Below, one piece after another: positions 10,746 to 22,277 of a stretch of DNA of 64,000 nucleotides. The DNA comes from Streptomyces sp. SCSIO 75703. Its GTDB lineage: Bacteria; Actinomycetota; Actinomycetes; Streptomycetales; Streptomycetaceae. Position 1 is the stretch's first letter, and each line of letters starts with the position of its first letter. Below the pieces are notes generated by a model, which ran no database searches, had not been told where the DNA came from, and saw only the letters and a list, made by a program, of their open reading frames with translations. The stretch spans positions 3,286,001 to 3,350,000 of the forward strand of contig NZ_CP144555.1 of NCBI RefSeq assembly GCF_036607905.1, read 5' to 3'. Both the position numbers and the translations under genes were made by a program.

Positions 10746-11927
10746 TCAAGCTCCCTTCGCCGCCTGGAACAGCTCCGCCCGCGGGTCCTCGTCCACGGTC
10801 GCCTCGCGATACGCCTCCAGTGCGTCACGAGCCTTCCCCGTCAGGTCCGCCGGGACACTCACCTCCACGGTGACCAGGAGGTCGCCGCGGGTGCCGTCCT
10901 TGCGCACCGCGCCCTTGCCCCGGGCGCGCATGGTGCGGCCGTTGGGCGTGCCCGCCGGCAGCTTCAGCGTGACGGGCGGCCCGCCGAGCGTCGGCACCCG
11001 CACCTCCCCGCCGAGCGCCGCCTCCGGGTAGGTGACCGGGACGGTGACCGTGAGGTTGTCGCCCCTGCGGCCGAAGACGGGGTGCTCCTTGACGTGGACG
11101 ACCACGTACAGGTCGCCCGCGGGACCGCCCCGCTCGCCGGGCGCGCCCTTGCCCCGCAGCCGGATGCGCTGTCCGTCCGCCACCCCGGCCGGGATGCGGA
11201 CCTGCATCGTGCGCGAGGACTTGGCGCGGCCCGAACCGTGACAGATGTCGCAGGGGTTCTCCGCGATCAGACCGCGGCCCTTGCAGTCGGGGCACGGGTC
11301 GGTGAGCGAGAAACCGCCCCCGGAGCCCCGCGCGACCTGCCCGGTGCCCACGCAGGTCGGGCACACCCGGGGGGTGCCGTTCTTGTCGCCGGTGCCCGAA
11401 CACGCCTTGCAGGGCTGCTGGGAGGACATCCGCAGCGGCACCGTGGCCCCCTCGATGGCCTCGGTGAAGCTCAGCGTGACCTCGGACTCGATGTCCTGGC
11501 CGCGCCGCGGCTGGGTCCGGGTGCCGGTGCCGGTCCCGGTGCGGTTGAACAGCCCGCCGAAGACGTCGCCGATGCCGCCGCCGAAGCCGCCCGCACCGCC
11601 GCCGCCCTGGCCGCCGCCGCCGAAGAGGTCGCCCAGGTCGAAGTTGAAGGAGCCGCCGCCCGCGCCCGGCCCCGGACGGTATCCGCCGCTGCCGAAGAGG
11701 GTGCGGGCCTCGTCGTACTCCTTGCGCTTCTTGGGGTCGCCGAGGATGTCGTTGGCCTCGGAGATCTCCTTGAAGCGCTCCTCGGCCCGGACGTTCCCCT
11801 TGTTGGCGTCCGGGTGGTACTCGCGGGCGAGCTTCCGGTACGCCTTCTTGATCTCCGCCTCGGTGGCGTCCTTGGGGACGCCGAGGACCTTGTAGTAGTC
11901 CTTCTCGATGAAGTCCTTGGTGCTCAT
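10746..11927 (-). CDS. dnaJ: DnaJ co-chaperone (type I Hsp40)
   Basis: A 393-aa protein that stimulates DnaK ATPase and delivers substrates. J domain at residues 9-75 with the HPD motif (REYHPDANKG); Gly/Phe-rich linker (about 80-150); four zinc-binding CxxCxGxG repeats (CKACSGTG, CPTCVGTG, CPDCKGRG, CDICHGSG); then the C-terminal substrate-binding domains. The complete zinc region makes this a type I DnaJ. Third gene of the dnaK operon. Streptomyces usually carry a second DnaJ elsewhere. Confidence 0.98.
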   Translation of the reverse strand: MSTKDFIEKDYYKVLGVPKDATEAEIKKAYRKLAREYHPDANKGNVRAEERFKEISEANDILGDPKKRKEYDEARTLFGSGGYRPGPGAGGGSFNFDLGDLFGGGGQGGGGAGGFGGGIGDVFGGLFNRTGTGTGTRTQPRRGQDIESEVTLSFTEAIEGATVPLRMSSQQPCKACSGTGDKNGTPRVCPTCVGTGQVARGSGGGFSLTDPCPDCKGRGLIAENPCDICHGSGRAKSSRTMQVRIPAGVADGQRIRLRGKGAPGERGGPAGDLYVVVHVKEHPVFGRRGDNLTVTVPVTYPEAALGGEVRVPTLGGPPVTLKLPAGTPNGRTMRARGKGAVRKDGTRGDLLVTVEVSVPADLTGKARDALEAYREATVDEDPRAELFQAAKGA

Positions 11928-11993
11928 CCCCGGCGTCCCTCCTCTCGTGCGTACGCGGCTGCGGTGTGCGGGGTGCCCTCGTACGACGTGACG

Positions 11994-14569
<2,576 letters not shown>

Positions 14570-14577
14570 TCAACAGA

Positions 14578-14598
14578 GGTGAGTCGAGCGGACTCAAC
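14578..14598 (-). promoter_or_regulatory. HAIR 2 of the dnaK operon (imperfect)
   Basis: GGTGAGT-N7-ACTCAAC keeps the inner TGAGT/ACTCA arms of the HAIR consensus at the right 7-base spacing. It lies 31 bases upstream of HAIR 1 and directly after the stop of the MraY-like gene. Two spaced sites fit cooperative HspR binding. Confidence 0.8.
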
Positions 14599-14600
14599 TC

Positions 14601-16334
14601 TTATCCGTTCCTTACGCGCAACGACGTCGTGGCCTGCGATTTCTCGCCGGAAGTGGCCTGCCGCACCGGAAAGCCGGCCCCCCGGAGCGCCCCGCTCAGC
14701 GGCACGCTCCCCCCGCCGAGCGGAGCGGGGCGGCCGTCGGGCCGGTGGTCCGGGCGGCGGTCCGGGTGACCGTCAGGGCGCCGCTCCGGGCTGCCGTCGG
14801 CGCGGACACCCCGGTACGCGGGCGCGCGTCCGCCCGCGTACGGATCGTCACGGGCATCGGCGTACGGGTCGACAAAGTACGGCTCGGCGGCGTACGGGTC
14901 CTCCGGGGCCCAGGCGTCCACGGAGCCGACGGGGGACGACGCCTCCCGCGCCCCGCGCCCGCCACGCCCGCCGCGTGCGGGGAAGGCACCGGTGCCGTCC
15001 GCGAGACGCCCTCGGGACACGCCCGCCGGGACCCCGCGCCTCCCCGGTGCGCGCGACACGCCGTCGCGGCCGAACCGAAGCCGCCGCGACACGCCACTCC
15101 CCACCGAGAACACCCGCGACACGCCACTCCTTCCGCTCCGCACCATCCGCGACACGCCGCGCCTGCCCCGCGACGCACGCGTCACACCGGTCGTGTCGGT
15201 CGTGTCGGTCGTGTCGGTCGTGTCAGTCGTGTCGGCGGAGCGCCGACGCGACACGCCGGCCGTGTCGGCACAGTGCCCCCGCGACACGCCGGTCCGCACC
15301 CCCGCCGCCCGCGCCGGCACCCCGCGCGGGGACGTCCGTACCGGGCGCGCCACCTGGGGCCGCGGACCGCGCCGGGTGCCCGCCCGCAGCAGTCCCAGCA
15401 CCAGCGCGGTCCAGCCGCCCGCCACCCACGCCACGGCCGTCTCGCCGGCCCCGCCGGTGTGCACGAGCACCCCCGCGACCACCCCGCAGAGCGCGCCCGC
15501 GCCGAGGAGCACCACCGTGCCGTGCGCCGTGAGCCCGAGCCGCCGCAGCCGGTGCACGAGGTGGCCGGGCCCGCGCGGCGCGGAACCGCGGGCGGGCCGG
15601 CGCGCGAGCAGGAAGAGCACGCCGTCGGCGCTGACCACGGCGGTCAGCACGAACAGCACCCCGGCGCCCGTCCCGGGCCCGTGTCCCGCCCGGGCGAAGA
15701 CCGCTCCCCCGGCGAGCAGGAAACCGGTGAAGGCCGAGCCGGAGGTGCCCAGCGTGATCCGCGCGGGGTGCCAGTTGTGCAGCAGGAAGCCGGTCAGCGC
15801 GGCGGCGAGCACGCTCAACAGCACCGCGAGCCCGTCCATCAGTTCCGCCGCCGCGCAGATGCCGACGCCGAAGGCGGTCGGGACACCGACCGTGCCCGCC
15901 GCCCCGTCGGCGTGGTCCAGCCCCCGGAAGGCGGTGGCGACCAGCGCGATCCACAGCGCCGCGCAGAGCCCGGCGGCGATCCCCGTCTCGGCGTACGGCA
16001 CGGCGCACGCGGCGGCGGCCGCGGTGCCGGCCAGTACCCAGCGCCGGCGCAGCCGGAGGAGGTCGGCGACCAGGCCGAGCCCGCCGACGGCCGCCGCGGC
16101 GGCGAGCAGCCGCCCGGCCCCGGAGCCGAGCGGGACGAGCCCGGTCCGGTCGCAGACGACGGCGACGAGGCAGGTGACGAGGAGGACGGCGACCCCGCCG
16201 AGCACCGGCACCGGGCGGCGGCGGCGCCGGTCGGTCAGGCCGAGGCGCAGGGCTGGGGCCCGCAGCAGTGCGGTGAGCAGCGCGGCGAGGAGGAAGGAGG
16301 CGGTGGCGGCGGCGATCCCGTAGAGCACGGGCAC
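14601..16334 (-). CDS. MraY/WecA-like membrane protein with degenerate active site and low-complexity tail
   Basis: About 577 aa. Residues 1-330 hold about ten membrane segments in the pattern of undecaprenyl-phosphate GlcNAc/MurNAc-pentapeptide phosphotransferases: a RRRRPVPVLGGVA loop, GLDHADGAAG at the place of DGxDGLAxG, and N-W-H-P-A-R before the G-x-x-G-S loop. Key acids are missing: the DD loop reads VADLLRLRRRW and the usual GDxGS reads GTSGS, so catalysis is doubtful. The last 240 residues are disordered with repeated GVSR and DTT units. The start is uncertain (GTG 16334, or GTG 16328 giving a VLYGIAAA N-terminus); no ribosome site is obvious. Same strand as dnaK, ending at its promoter. 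Confidence 0.75.
   Translation of the reverse strand: MPVLYGIAAATASFLLAALLTALLRAPALRLGLTDRRRRRPVPVLGGVAVLLVTCLVAVVCDRTGLVPLGSGAGRLLAAAAAVGGLGLVADLLRLRRRWVLAGTAAAAACAVPYAETGIAAGLCAALWIALVATAFRGLDHADGAAGTVGVPTAFGVGICAAAELMDGLAVLLSVLAAALTGFLLHNWHPARITLGTSGSAFTGFLLAGGAVFARAGHGPGTGAGVLFVLTAVVSADGVLFLLARRPARGSAPRGPGHLVHRLRRLGLTAHGTVVLLGAGALCGVVAGVLVHTGGAGETAVAWVAGGWTALVLGLLRAGTRRGPRPQVARPVRTSPRGVPARAAGVRTGVSRGHCADTAGVSRRRSADTTDTTDTTDTTDTTGVTRASRGRRGVSRMVRSGRSGVSRVFSVGSGVSRRLRFGRDGVSRAPGRRGVPAGVSRGRLADGTGAFPARGGRGGRGAREASSPVGSVDAWAPEDPYAAEPYFVDPYADARDDPYAGGRAPAYRGVRADGSPERRPDGHPDRRPDHRPDGRPAPLGGGSVPLSGALRGAGFPVRQATSGEKSQATTSLRVRNG
15191..15235. repeat. 9-bp tandem repeat, five copies
   Basis: TCGTGTCGG is repeated five times head to tail; the fourth copy has one change. 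On the minus strand it codes for five Asp-Thr-Thr units in the tail of the MraY-like protein. A related CGCGACACGCC word recurs on both sides (about 15050-15290) and codes for the GVSR units. Length variation between strains is likely. Confidence 0.9.
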
Positions 16335-16501
16335 TAAACTAAGCGGAATATCACGATTTGCGATGAACCGCCTGCCCAGACCGGCGTGGCGGCGGCCGTC
16401 CGGCACGGCCGCCGCTCAGGCATGCCTCAGCGACGCAGATCACCGCCGCCCTGACTACAGTGCGGCTGGGGATACGGGTAGTCTCGGACCGACTGGGTAA
16501 G

Positions 16502-16515
16502 TTACCGCTTAGTAA
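16502..16515 (+). promoter_or_regulatory. TTAC-N6-GTAA palindrome upstream of the Fe-S reductase
   Basis: TTACCGCTTAGTAA lies 75 bases before the ATG in an AT-richer stretch. Palindromes of this type are used by TetR-family repressors of fatty-acid degradation in actinomycetes. That would fit a role of the downstream protein in beta-oxidation electron transfer; the regulator is not in this window. Confidence 0.5.
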
Positions 16516-16590
16516 TCTCCGTTACCACCACCCCCGTTCCCTCTCCGCCAACGCCTCAGCAGAACCGCCTCGCAGGCCCGAGGAGCCCTC

Positions 16591-18873
16591 ATGCAACTCG
16601 CCGCGATCATCGTGTCGCTGGTCCTGACCGTGGTCGGCGTCGCATTGATCGCGCGCGCCATCGGCCAGTTCGTCCGGTACTTCAAGCTGGGCCAGCCCGT
16701 GCCCGCCGGCACCCGCACCGACAACCCCTACCAGCGCAGCGTGGTGCTGGTGAAGGAGTTCCTCGGTCACACCCGCATGAACAAGTGGGGCGTGGTCGGC
16801 GTCGCCCACTGGTTCGTGGCGGTCGGCTTCCTGACACTGCCGCCGACCCTCGCCCAGGCGTTCGGCCAGCTCTTCAAGGCCGACTGGGTGCTGCCCGTCC
16901 TCGGCGGCTTCCTGCCGTTCGAGATGTACATCGAGTTCATCGGTGTGATGACCGTGCTCGGCATCGCCGTGCTCATCGTCATCCGCCTGCTGAGCCTGCC
17001 GTCCCGCCCCGGCCGCAAGTCCCGCTTCGCCGGCTCGAAGTCGGGCCAGGCGTACTTCGTCGAGTACGTCATCCTCACCATCGGCCTCGCCATCTACGTG
17101 CTGCGCGGCCTGGAGGGCGCCCTGCACGACGTGGGCCACTACGAGGCGTCGTACTTCGCCTCGTACCCGCTGGTCCTCGCCTTCAAGGGCCTCGGCGTCA
17201 CGACGCTGCAGAACCTGGTCTACCTGGTCGCCATGATCAAGATCGGGACCTCGTTCGTCTGGATGATCGTGGTCTCGCTCAACACCAACATGGGCGTGGC
17301 CTGGCACCGCTTCCTCGCCTTCCCGAACATCTGGTTCAAGCGCGAGGCCGACGGCTCCACCGCCCTCGGCGCGCTCCAGCCGATGACCTCGGGCGGGGAG
17401 CCGATCGACTTCACCGACCCCGGCGAGGACGACGTCTTCGGCGTCTCCCAGGTCGAGCAGTTCTCCTGGAAGGGCCTGCTGGACTTCTCCACCTGCACCG
17501 AGTGCGGACGCTGCCAGTCGCAGTGCCCGGCCTGGAACACCGGCAAGCCGCTCTCCCCCAAGCTCCTGATCATGTCCCTGCGCGACCACGCGCACGCCAA
17601 GGCCCCCTACCTGCTGGCCGGCGGCGGCAAGACCATGGAGGGCGAGGAGAAGGCGTCCGAGGACCAGCTCGAGGACGTCCCCGCCGCCGCGCTCGCCGAG
17701 GCCGAGCGGCCACTGATCGGCACCGCCGAGGAGAACGGCGTCATCGACCCGGACGTCCTGTGGTCCTGCACCACCTGCGGCGCCTGCGTCGAGCAGTGCC
17801 CGGTGGACATCGAGCACGTCGACCACATCGTCGACATGCGCCGCTACCAGGTCATGATCGAGTCCTCGTTCCCGTCCGAGGCGGGCACGATGCTCAAGAA
17901 CCTGGAGAAGAAGGGCAACCCCTGGGGCCTGGCGAAGAAGCAGCGCCTGGAGTGGCTCAAGGAGGTCGACTTCGAGGTCCCCGTCGTCGGCAAGGACATC
18001 GAGGACCTCACCGAGGTCGAGTACCTGTACTGGGTCGGCTGCGCCGGCGCCCTGGAGGACCGCGCCAAGAAGACCACCAAGGCCTTCGCCGAACTGCTGC
18101 ACATGGCCGGCGTCCGCTTCGCCATCATGGGCGGCGACGAGAAGTGCACCGGCGACTCCGCCCGCCGCCTCGGCAACGAGCCCCTGTTCCAGGAACTCGG
18201 CATGGAGAACGTCATGTCCCTCAACGCCGCCTTCGGCGAGGAGATGGACGACGACGGCAAGGTGACCGAGGAGTCCCGCAAGCCCCGTTCGGCGAAGAAG
18301 ATCGTCGCCACCTGCCCGCACTGCCTCAACACCCTCGCCAACGAGTACCCGCAGATCGGCGGCGACTACGAGGTCATCCACCACACCCAGCTGCTCCAGC
18401 ACCTGGTGGACGAGGGCAAGCTGGTGCCGGTCACCCCGGTCGAGGGCATCATCACCTACCACGACCCGTGCTACCTGGGCCGCCACAACAAGATCTACAC
18501 GCCCCCGCGCGAGATCATCGCCAGCGTCCCGGGCATCCGCAACGAGGAGATGCACCGCCACAAGGAGCGCGGCTTCTGCTGCGGCGCGGGCGGCGCCCGG
18601 ATGTGGATGGAGGAGCGGATCGGCAAGCGCATCAACGACGAGCGCGTCGACGAGGCCCTCGCCCTGAACCCGGACATCGTCTCCACCGCCTGCCCGTTCT
18701 GCCTCGTCATGCTGACCGACTCGGTCAACGGCAAGAAGAACGACGGCAAGGCCAAGGAGTCCATCCAGGTCGTCGACGTCGCCCAGCTCCTGCTGGAGTC
18801 CGTCAAGACCCCGGCCGACCCGGCCGGTGAAGCCGAGTCGGAGAACGAGCCGACGCCGGAACCGGTGAAGTAA
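16591..18873 (+). CDS. etfD: Membrane Fe-S oxidoreductase, EtfD-like (heterodisulfide-reductase type)
   Basis: A 760-aa membrane protein. Residues 1-230 contain several membrane helices with His residues (cytochrome b-like). Two 4Fe-4S motifs follow: CTECGRCQSQCP (from residue 302) and CTTCGACVEQCP (from 393). Two CCG domains follow, one with HDPCYLGRHN and the last with FCCGAGGARMWMEE (near 663). This order matches the mycobacterial iron-sulphur-binding reductase Rv0338c (EtfD), which passes electrons from acyl-CoA dehydrogenases via ETF to the quinone pool. ATG at 16591 with GAGGAG upstream. The symbol is by analogy; ETF partners are not nearby. Confidence 0.88.
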   Translation: MQLAAIIVSLVLTVVGVALIARAIGQFVRYFKLGQPVPAGTRTDNPYQRSVVLVKEFLGHTRMNKWGVVGVAHWFVAVGFLTLPPTLAQAFGQLFKADWVLPVLGGFLPFEMYIEFIGVMTVLGIAVLIVIRLLSLPSRPGRKSRFAGSKSGQAYFVEYVILTIGLAIYVLRGLEGALHDVGHYEASYFASYPLVLAFKGLGVTTLQNLVYLVAMIKIGTSFVWMIVVSLNTNMGVAWHRFLAFPNIWFKREADGSTALGALQPMTSGGEPIDFTDPGEDDVFGVSQVEQFSWKGLLDFSTCTECGRCQSQCPAWNTGKPLSPKLLIMSLRDHAHAKAPYLLAGGGKTMEGEEKASEDQLEDVPAAALAEAERPLIGTAEENGVIDPDVLWSCTTCGACVEQCPVDIEHVDHIVDMRRYQVMIESSFPSEAGTMLKNLEKKGNPWGLAKKQRLEWLKEVDFEVPVVGKDIEDLTEVEYLYWVGCAGALEDRAKKTTKAFAELLHMAGVRFAIMGGDEKCTGDSARRLGNEPLFQELGMENVMSLNAAFGEEMDDDGKVTEESRKPRSAKKIVATCPHCLNTLANEYPQIGGDYEVIHHTQLLQHLVDEGKLVPVTPVEGIITYHDPCYLGRHNKIYTPPREIIASVPGIRNEEMHRHKERGFCCGAGGARMWMEERIGKRINDERVDEALALNPDIVSTACPFCLVMLTDSVNGKKNDGKAKESIQVVDVAQLLLESVKTPADPAGEAESENEPTPEPVK

Positions 18874-18884
18874 CACCGTCCGTA

Positions 18885-18922
18885 CCGACACCCCCGGGAC
18901 CACGCCGTCCCGGGGGTGTCGG
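18885..18922. terminator. Terminator hairpin, 15-bp perfect stem
   Basis: CCGACACCCCCGGGA pairs perfectly with TCCCGGGGGTGTCGG across an 8-base loop, 11 bases after the stop of the Fe-S reductase. Confidence 0.9.
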
Positions 18923-19156
18923 CGTTCCGCGGGGCACCGCCGCGGTCCCCCGGCGGCCTCCGGCGCGTTCCGGGACCCCGCGGACGCCGCCCCGGACCAC
19001 GGGGCGTCCGCGTCCGCGTCTCGGGGCCGCGCTCGGGGCCGCGCTCAGGGAAGCCTCGGGGAGCAGCCGTAGGGGATGTCACAGCTCGGCCGCAAACCCT
19101 CACTCGAACGGACCGCCCCCACACCTCACTCCCCGGGACCGGGTACGTTCGATGGC

Positions 19157-20086
19157 GTGGCTGGATTCAGGATCGGACGCGGCCGGGACGACGGCGCTCC
19201 TCACGCGCGACCGCAACACCCTCCGTACGGGCAGCAGACGCCGCAGGGACCGTCGTACGGCGGCCCCGCCGCGCCGCGACCGCCGTACCCGCAGCAGCCG
19301 TACGGCGCGGGCGCCCCCGGCGGCTCGCCCTGGCCGAACGCCGGCGGGCACGGCGAGCCGGAGTACTTCGGCGACGGCGGCTACCCCCAGGGCGGCCCGC
19401 GGCACCCGCACGGCGGGGGCGCCCCGTACGACCCGTACGCGGCCAACAACCCGGGTCACACCCAGGCGTTCTCGCTCGGCGAGGAACCCTACGGCCAGGG
19501 CGACACCTACCGCGCCGGCGCCGCCCCGGCACCCGGCCCGATCGGGCCCCGACTGCACTGGAAGGACCTCCTCAAGGGGATCGTCCTCTCCCCCGACCGC
19601 ACCTTCCTCCGGATGCGGGACTACACGATGTGGGGGCCCGCCCTCGTCGTCACCTTCCTCTACGGCCTGCTCGCGATCTTCGGATTCGACACCGCCCGCG
19701 AGGACGCGATCAACGCCACCCTCTCGAACGCGATCCCGATCGTCCTGATCACCGCGGTCGCCATGGTGCTCAGCGCCCTCATCCTCGGCGTGGTCACGCA
19801 CACCCTCGCCCGCCAGCTCGGCGGCGACGGCGCCTGGCAGCCGACGGTCGGCCTCTCCATGCTGATCATGTCCATCACCGACGCGCCGCGCCTGGTCTTC
19901 GCCCTCTTCCTCGGCGGCGACGCGCCCTTCGTGCAGATCCTCGGCTGGGCCACCTGGGTCGCCGGCGGCGCGCTGCTGACCCTGATGGTCTCCCGCTCGC
20001 ACGACCTGCCGTGGCCGCGCGCGCTGGGCGCCTCGGCCATCCAACTGGTCGCCCTGCTCTCCCTGGTCAAGCTGGGCACGCTGTAA
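19157..20086 (+). CDS. Yip1-family membrane protein
   Basis: A 309-aa protein. The first 120 residues are Pro/Gly/Tyr/Gln-rich (QQPYG, PPYP units) and probably disordered in the cytoplasm. The C-terminal 180 residues carry about five membrane helices in the Yip1 pattern (W-x-D-L-L-K-G-I-V-L-S-P-D-R-T-F then four to five helices). The role of bacterial Yip1 proteins is unknown. The GTG at 19157 is preferred: it lies directly after a TACGTT -10-like box, as in leaderless actinomycete transcripts, while the longer frame upstream looks non-coding. Confidence 0.82.
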   Translation: MAGFRIGRGRDDGAPHARPQHPPYGQQTPQGPSYGGPAAPRPPYPQQPYGAGAPGGSPWPNAGGHGEPEYFGDGGYPQGGPRHPHGGGAPYDPYAANNPGHTQAFSLGEEPYGQGDTYRAGAAPAPGPIGPRLHWKDLLKGIVLSPDRTFLRMRDYTMWGPALVVTFLYGLLAIFGFDTAREDAINATLSNAIPIVLITAVAMVLSALILGVVTHTLARQLGGDGAWQPTVGLSMLIMSITDAPRLVFALFLGGDAPFVQILGWATWVAGGALLTLMVSRSHDLPWPRALGASAIQLVALLSLVKLGTL

Positions 20087-20108
20087 CCCGCGGCCCCACC
20101 GGCACCCC

Positions 20109-20159
20109 AAGGCCCTCCGGGCCCCGGCCCCCCACGGGGGACCGCCCCGGAGGGCCTTT
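20109..20159 (+). terminator. Terminator of the Yip1-like gene
   Basis: AAGGCCCTCCGGG pairs with the CCCCGGAGGGCCTT arm across a GC-rich loop, followed by TTTC. It starts 22 bases after the stop codon. Confidence 0.88.
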
Positions 20160-20826
20160 CGGCGTCCTGGGGCGCCGCGCAGGGGCTCATGGTGGGACCG
20201 CCTGGCGGGGGCCCCCGTCCGAGGGACGCCGTAACGCGCCCTGCCGGGGGTGCGCGTGCCCGTCCACCCGCGAACCGACCGGGCGACTGGCGGCAGCGGG
20301 CAGGCTCTGTGCCAGTCCCGCGGCCAGGGCTCCGTCCGGCGATACGACCGGGCCCGACACCTCCCTCCGGGCACGCGGCCGGACCGGGCTCCTGGCCGCA
20401 CCGTGCGCCCCGCTTGCGAAAGCGGCGCGGCCCTGGCGCCGTCTCTCCGGGCGACGCCTTCGACGGGCCGGTTCCGCCGGTACGCCGGCGGCTCGCTCCG
20501 GGAGGTGTCGTCGGCGAGCCGCGCCCGCCCGGTCCACCACGACCGCCGGGCGAGCCCCCGCACCCGGCCGGTGCCCGCCGAGAACGTCCCGAAGCGCCCC
20601 GCCGGCGGCCGGCGCCGTGCCCGCCGGACCCGTGGTCGCCGGCGTCCGGGCAGTCCGCGTGGCGCTGTCCGCGTCCGGGCTGTCCGTCCGCTCCCCGGAG
20701 ACCTCGCGTTCCCGCACCACCACGTGCCGGCGCCGTCGACGACGGGGCGCCGCAAGGGGGTTGGGTCCGGTGCCCGCCGAACGGCGATAGCGTGGGCCGG
20801 GACCACCCGAGTGACGAGGAGGACGC
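20160..20826. other. 667-bp stretch without a supported gene
   Basis: Open frames occur on both strands only because the GC content is very high. None has a ribosome site, a sensible amino-acid make-up or a recognisable domain. The end (20800-20826) holds the GAGGAGG ribosome site of the hydrolase gene. It could be decayed coding DNA. Confidence 0.5.
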
Positions 20827-21744
20827 GTGCGGCTCGCGCTGGAGGCACTGTTCGCCGACGTGCCCGCGGAGCAGGTCGAGGAGGCCCGCGCCTTCTACGC
20901 GTCGAGGAAGCCGGGTCGCGGCCCCGCCAGCCCGGAGGAGCTGAAGGAAGCCCGTGCGAGGCGGTCCGCCCCGCGTCCCGCCGATCCGCCCGCTGTCGAG
21001 GAGACCGCCGGGGCCGCGGGGGCACGCGTCCCGGTGAGGATCCTCACGCCCTCGGGCGGCCCGCCGCGCGGCGTCCACCTGGAGATCCACGGCGGCGGCT
21101 TCTACCAGGGCTCCGCCGCCGAGGGCGACGTGGGCAACCGGCGCCTCGCGGACGCCCTCGGCGTCTCCGTCGTCAGCGTCGACTACCGGCTCGCGCCCGA
21201 ACACCCCTGGCCGGCCGCGCCCGACGACTGCGAGACGGCGGCGCTCTGGCTCGTCGAGCGGGCCGGTGCCCTCTTCGGGACGTCCCGGCTGACCATCGGC
21301 GGCCGCTCGGCGGGGGCCACGCTCGCGCTGACGACGCTGCTGCGGCTGAAGGCCCGGGGCGCGGCCGGCGCCTTCCGCGGCGCCGCTCTGCGGTACGGCG
21401 CGTACGACCTGAGCGCCCGCACCCCGGCCGGCCGCCGCATCGCCGACGAGTACTTCCTGCGGGCGTACGCGGGCCACGTCGAGGACCGTACGCTGCCCGA
21501 CGTCTCCCCGTCCTACGGCGCCCTCGACGGGCTGCCCCCGACGCTGCTGGTGGTCGGCGCGGCGGACGTCCTCCTGGAGGACAACCTCGCCCTGGCGGGC
21601 CGCCTCTCCGCCGCCGGCAACGACGTGGAGCTACGGATCTACCCCGAGGCCCCGCACGGCTTCACCGGCCACCCCACCGCCCTGGCGCGGACCGCGCTGA
21701 CCGGCGTGGAGCACTGGCTCGGCGAACGGCACACGGGACGCTGA
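20827..21744 (+). CDS. Alpha/beta hydrolase, hormone-sensitive-lipase type (esterase)
   Basis: A 305-aa serine esterase of the HSL family (alpha/beta hydrolase fold-3), expected to cleave short-chain esters in the cytoplasm. The oxyanion motif is HGGGF; the nucleophile is in GGRSAGA (GxSxG); the acid is probably the Asp in VVGAADVLLEDN; the His is in EAPHGF. DYRLAPEHPWPAA is the usual family block. GTG start with GAGGAGG seven bases upstream. Single gene, convergent with the phosphoribosyltransferase; substrate unknown. Confidence 0.9.
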   Translation: MRLALEALFADVPAEQVEEARAFYASRKPGRGPASPEELKEARARRSAPRPADPPAVEETAGAAGARVPVRILTPSGGPPRGVHLEIHGGGFYQGSAAEGDVGNRRLADALGVSVVSVDYRLAPEHPWPAAPDDCETAALWLVERAGALFGTSRLTIGGRSAGATLALTTLLRLKARGAAGAFRGAALRYGAYDLSARTPAGRRIADEYFLRAYAGHVEDRTLPDVSPSYGALDGLPPTLLVVGAADVLLEDNLALAGRLSAAGNDVELRIYPEAPHGFTGHPTALARTALTGVEHWLGERHTGR

Positions 21745-21745
21745 A

Positions 21746-21761
21746 CCCGGCGCCCGCCGGG
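21746..21761. terminator. Short hairpin between convergent genes
   Basis: CCCGGC-GCCC-GCCGGG in the 23-bp gap between the hydrolase and phosphoribosyltransferase stop codons; a weak bidirectional terminator. Confidence 0.5.
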
Positions 21762-21767
21762 GCCCCC

Positions 21768-22277
21768 TCAGAGCGCCTCGGTGTTGGCCCTGGCCGCCTC
21801 ACCGGACCGGTGCACGGGCGGCAGGACGCTCCAGGGGAAGTTGATCCAGTCGTCGGTGCGCTTCCACACGTACTCGCACTTCACCAGCGACTGCGACTTC
21901 TCGTAGATCACCGCGCTGCGGACCTCGGCGACGGTGTCCAGGCAGAAGTCCCGCACCAGCTTCAGCGTCTTGCCGGTGTCGGCGACGTCGTCCGCGATGA
22001 GGACCCTCTTGTCGGAGAAGTCGATGACGTTGGGCACCGGGGCGAGCATCACCGGCATGTCGAGCGTGGTGCCGACCCCGGTGTAGAACTCGACGTTCAC
22101 CAGGTGGATGTTCTTGCAGTCCAGCGCGTACGCCAGTCCCCCGGCCACGAAGACGCCGCCGCGGGCGATGGAGAGCACGACGTCCGGCTCGTAGCCGTCG
22201 TCGGCGATCGCCTGCGCCAGCTCGCGGACGGCGCCGCCGAACTGCTCGTAGGTGAGGTTCTCCCGGACGTCGCTCAT
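21768..22277 (-). CDS. Phosphoribosyltransferase (purine type)
   Basis: A 169-aa type I phosphoribosyltransferase using PRPP. The PRPP loop [13 protein letters not shown] is at residues 92-104, and [15 protein letters not shown] forms the pyrophosphate loop. It resembles the xanthine/guanine-type enzymes that actinomycetes keep next to dcd; the base cannot be assigned. The ATG at 22277 overlaps the dcd stop (ATGA), so both nucleotide-metabolism genes form one operon. Confidence 0.88.
   Translation of the reverse strand: MSDVRENLTYEQFGGAVRELAQAIADDGYEPDVVLSIARGGVFVAGGLAYALDCKNIHLVNVEFYTGVGTTLDMPVMLAPVPNVIDFSDKRVLIADDVADTGKTLKLVRDFCLDTVAEVRSAVIYEKSQSLVKCEYVWKRTDDWINFPWSVLPPVHRSGEAARANTEAL

Noticed and set aside
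15191..15235. CRISPR-like array
   Set aside because: Units of 9 bp without spacers inside a coding region; simple tandem repeat.
14745..16337. Plus-strand frames of 443-530 codons opposite the MraY-like gene
   Set aside because: Pro/Arg/Ala-rich shadows; the minus-strand frame has clear membrane helices and family blocks.
20187..20723. 178-codon minus-strand frame in the gap before the hydrolase
   Set aside because: No ribosome site, low-complexity Arg/Ala/Pro composition, no family resemblance.
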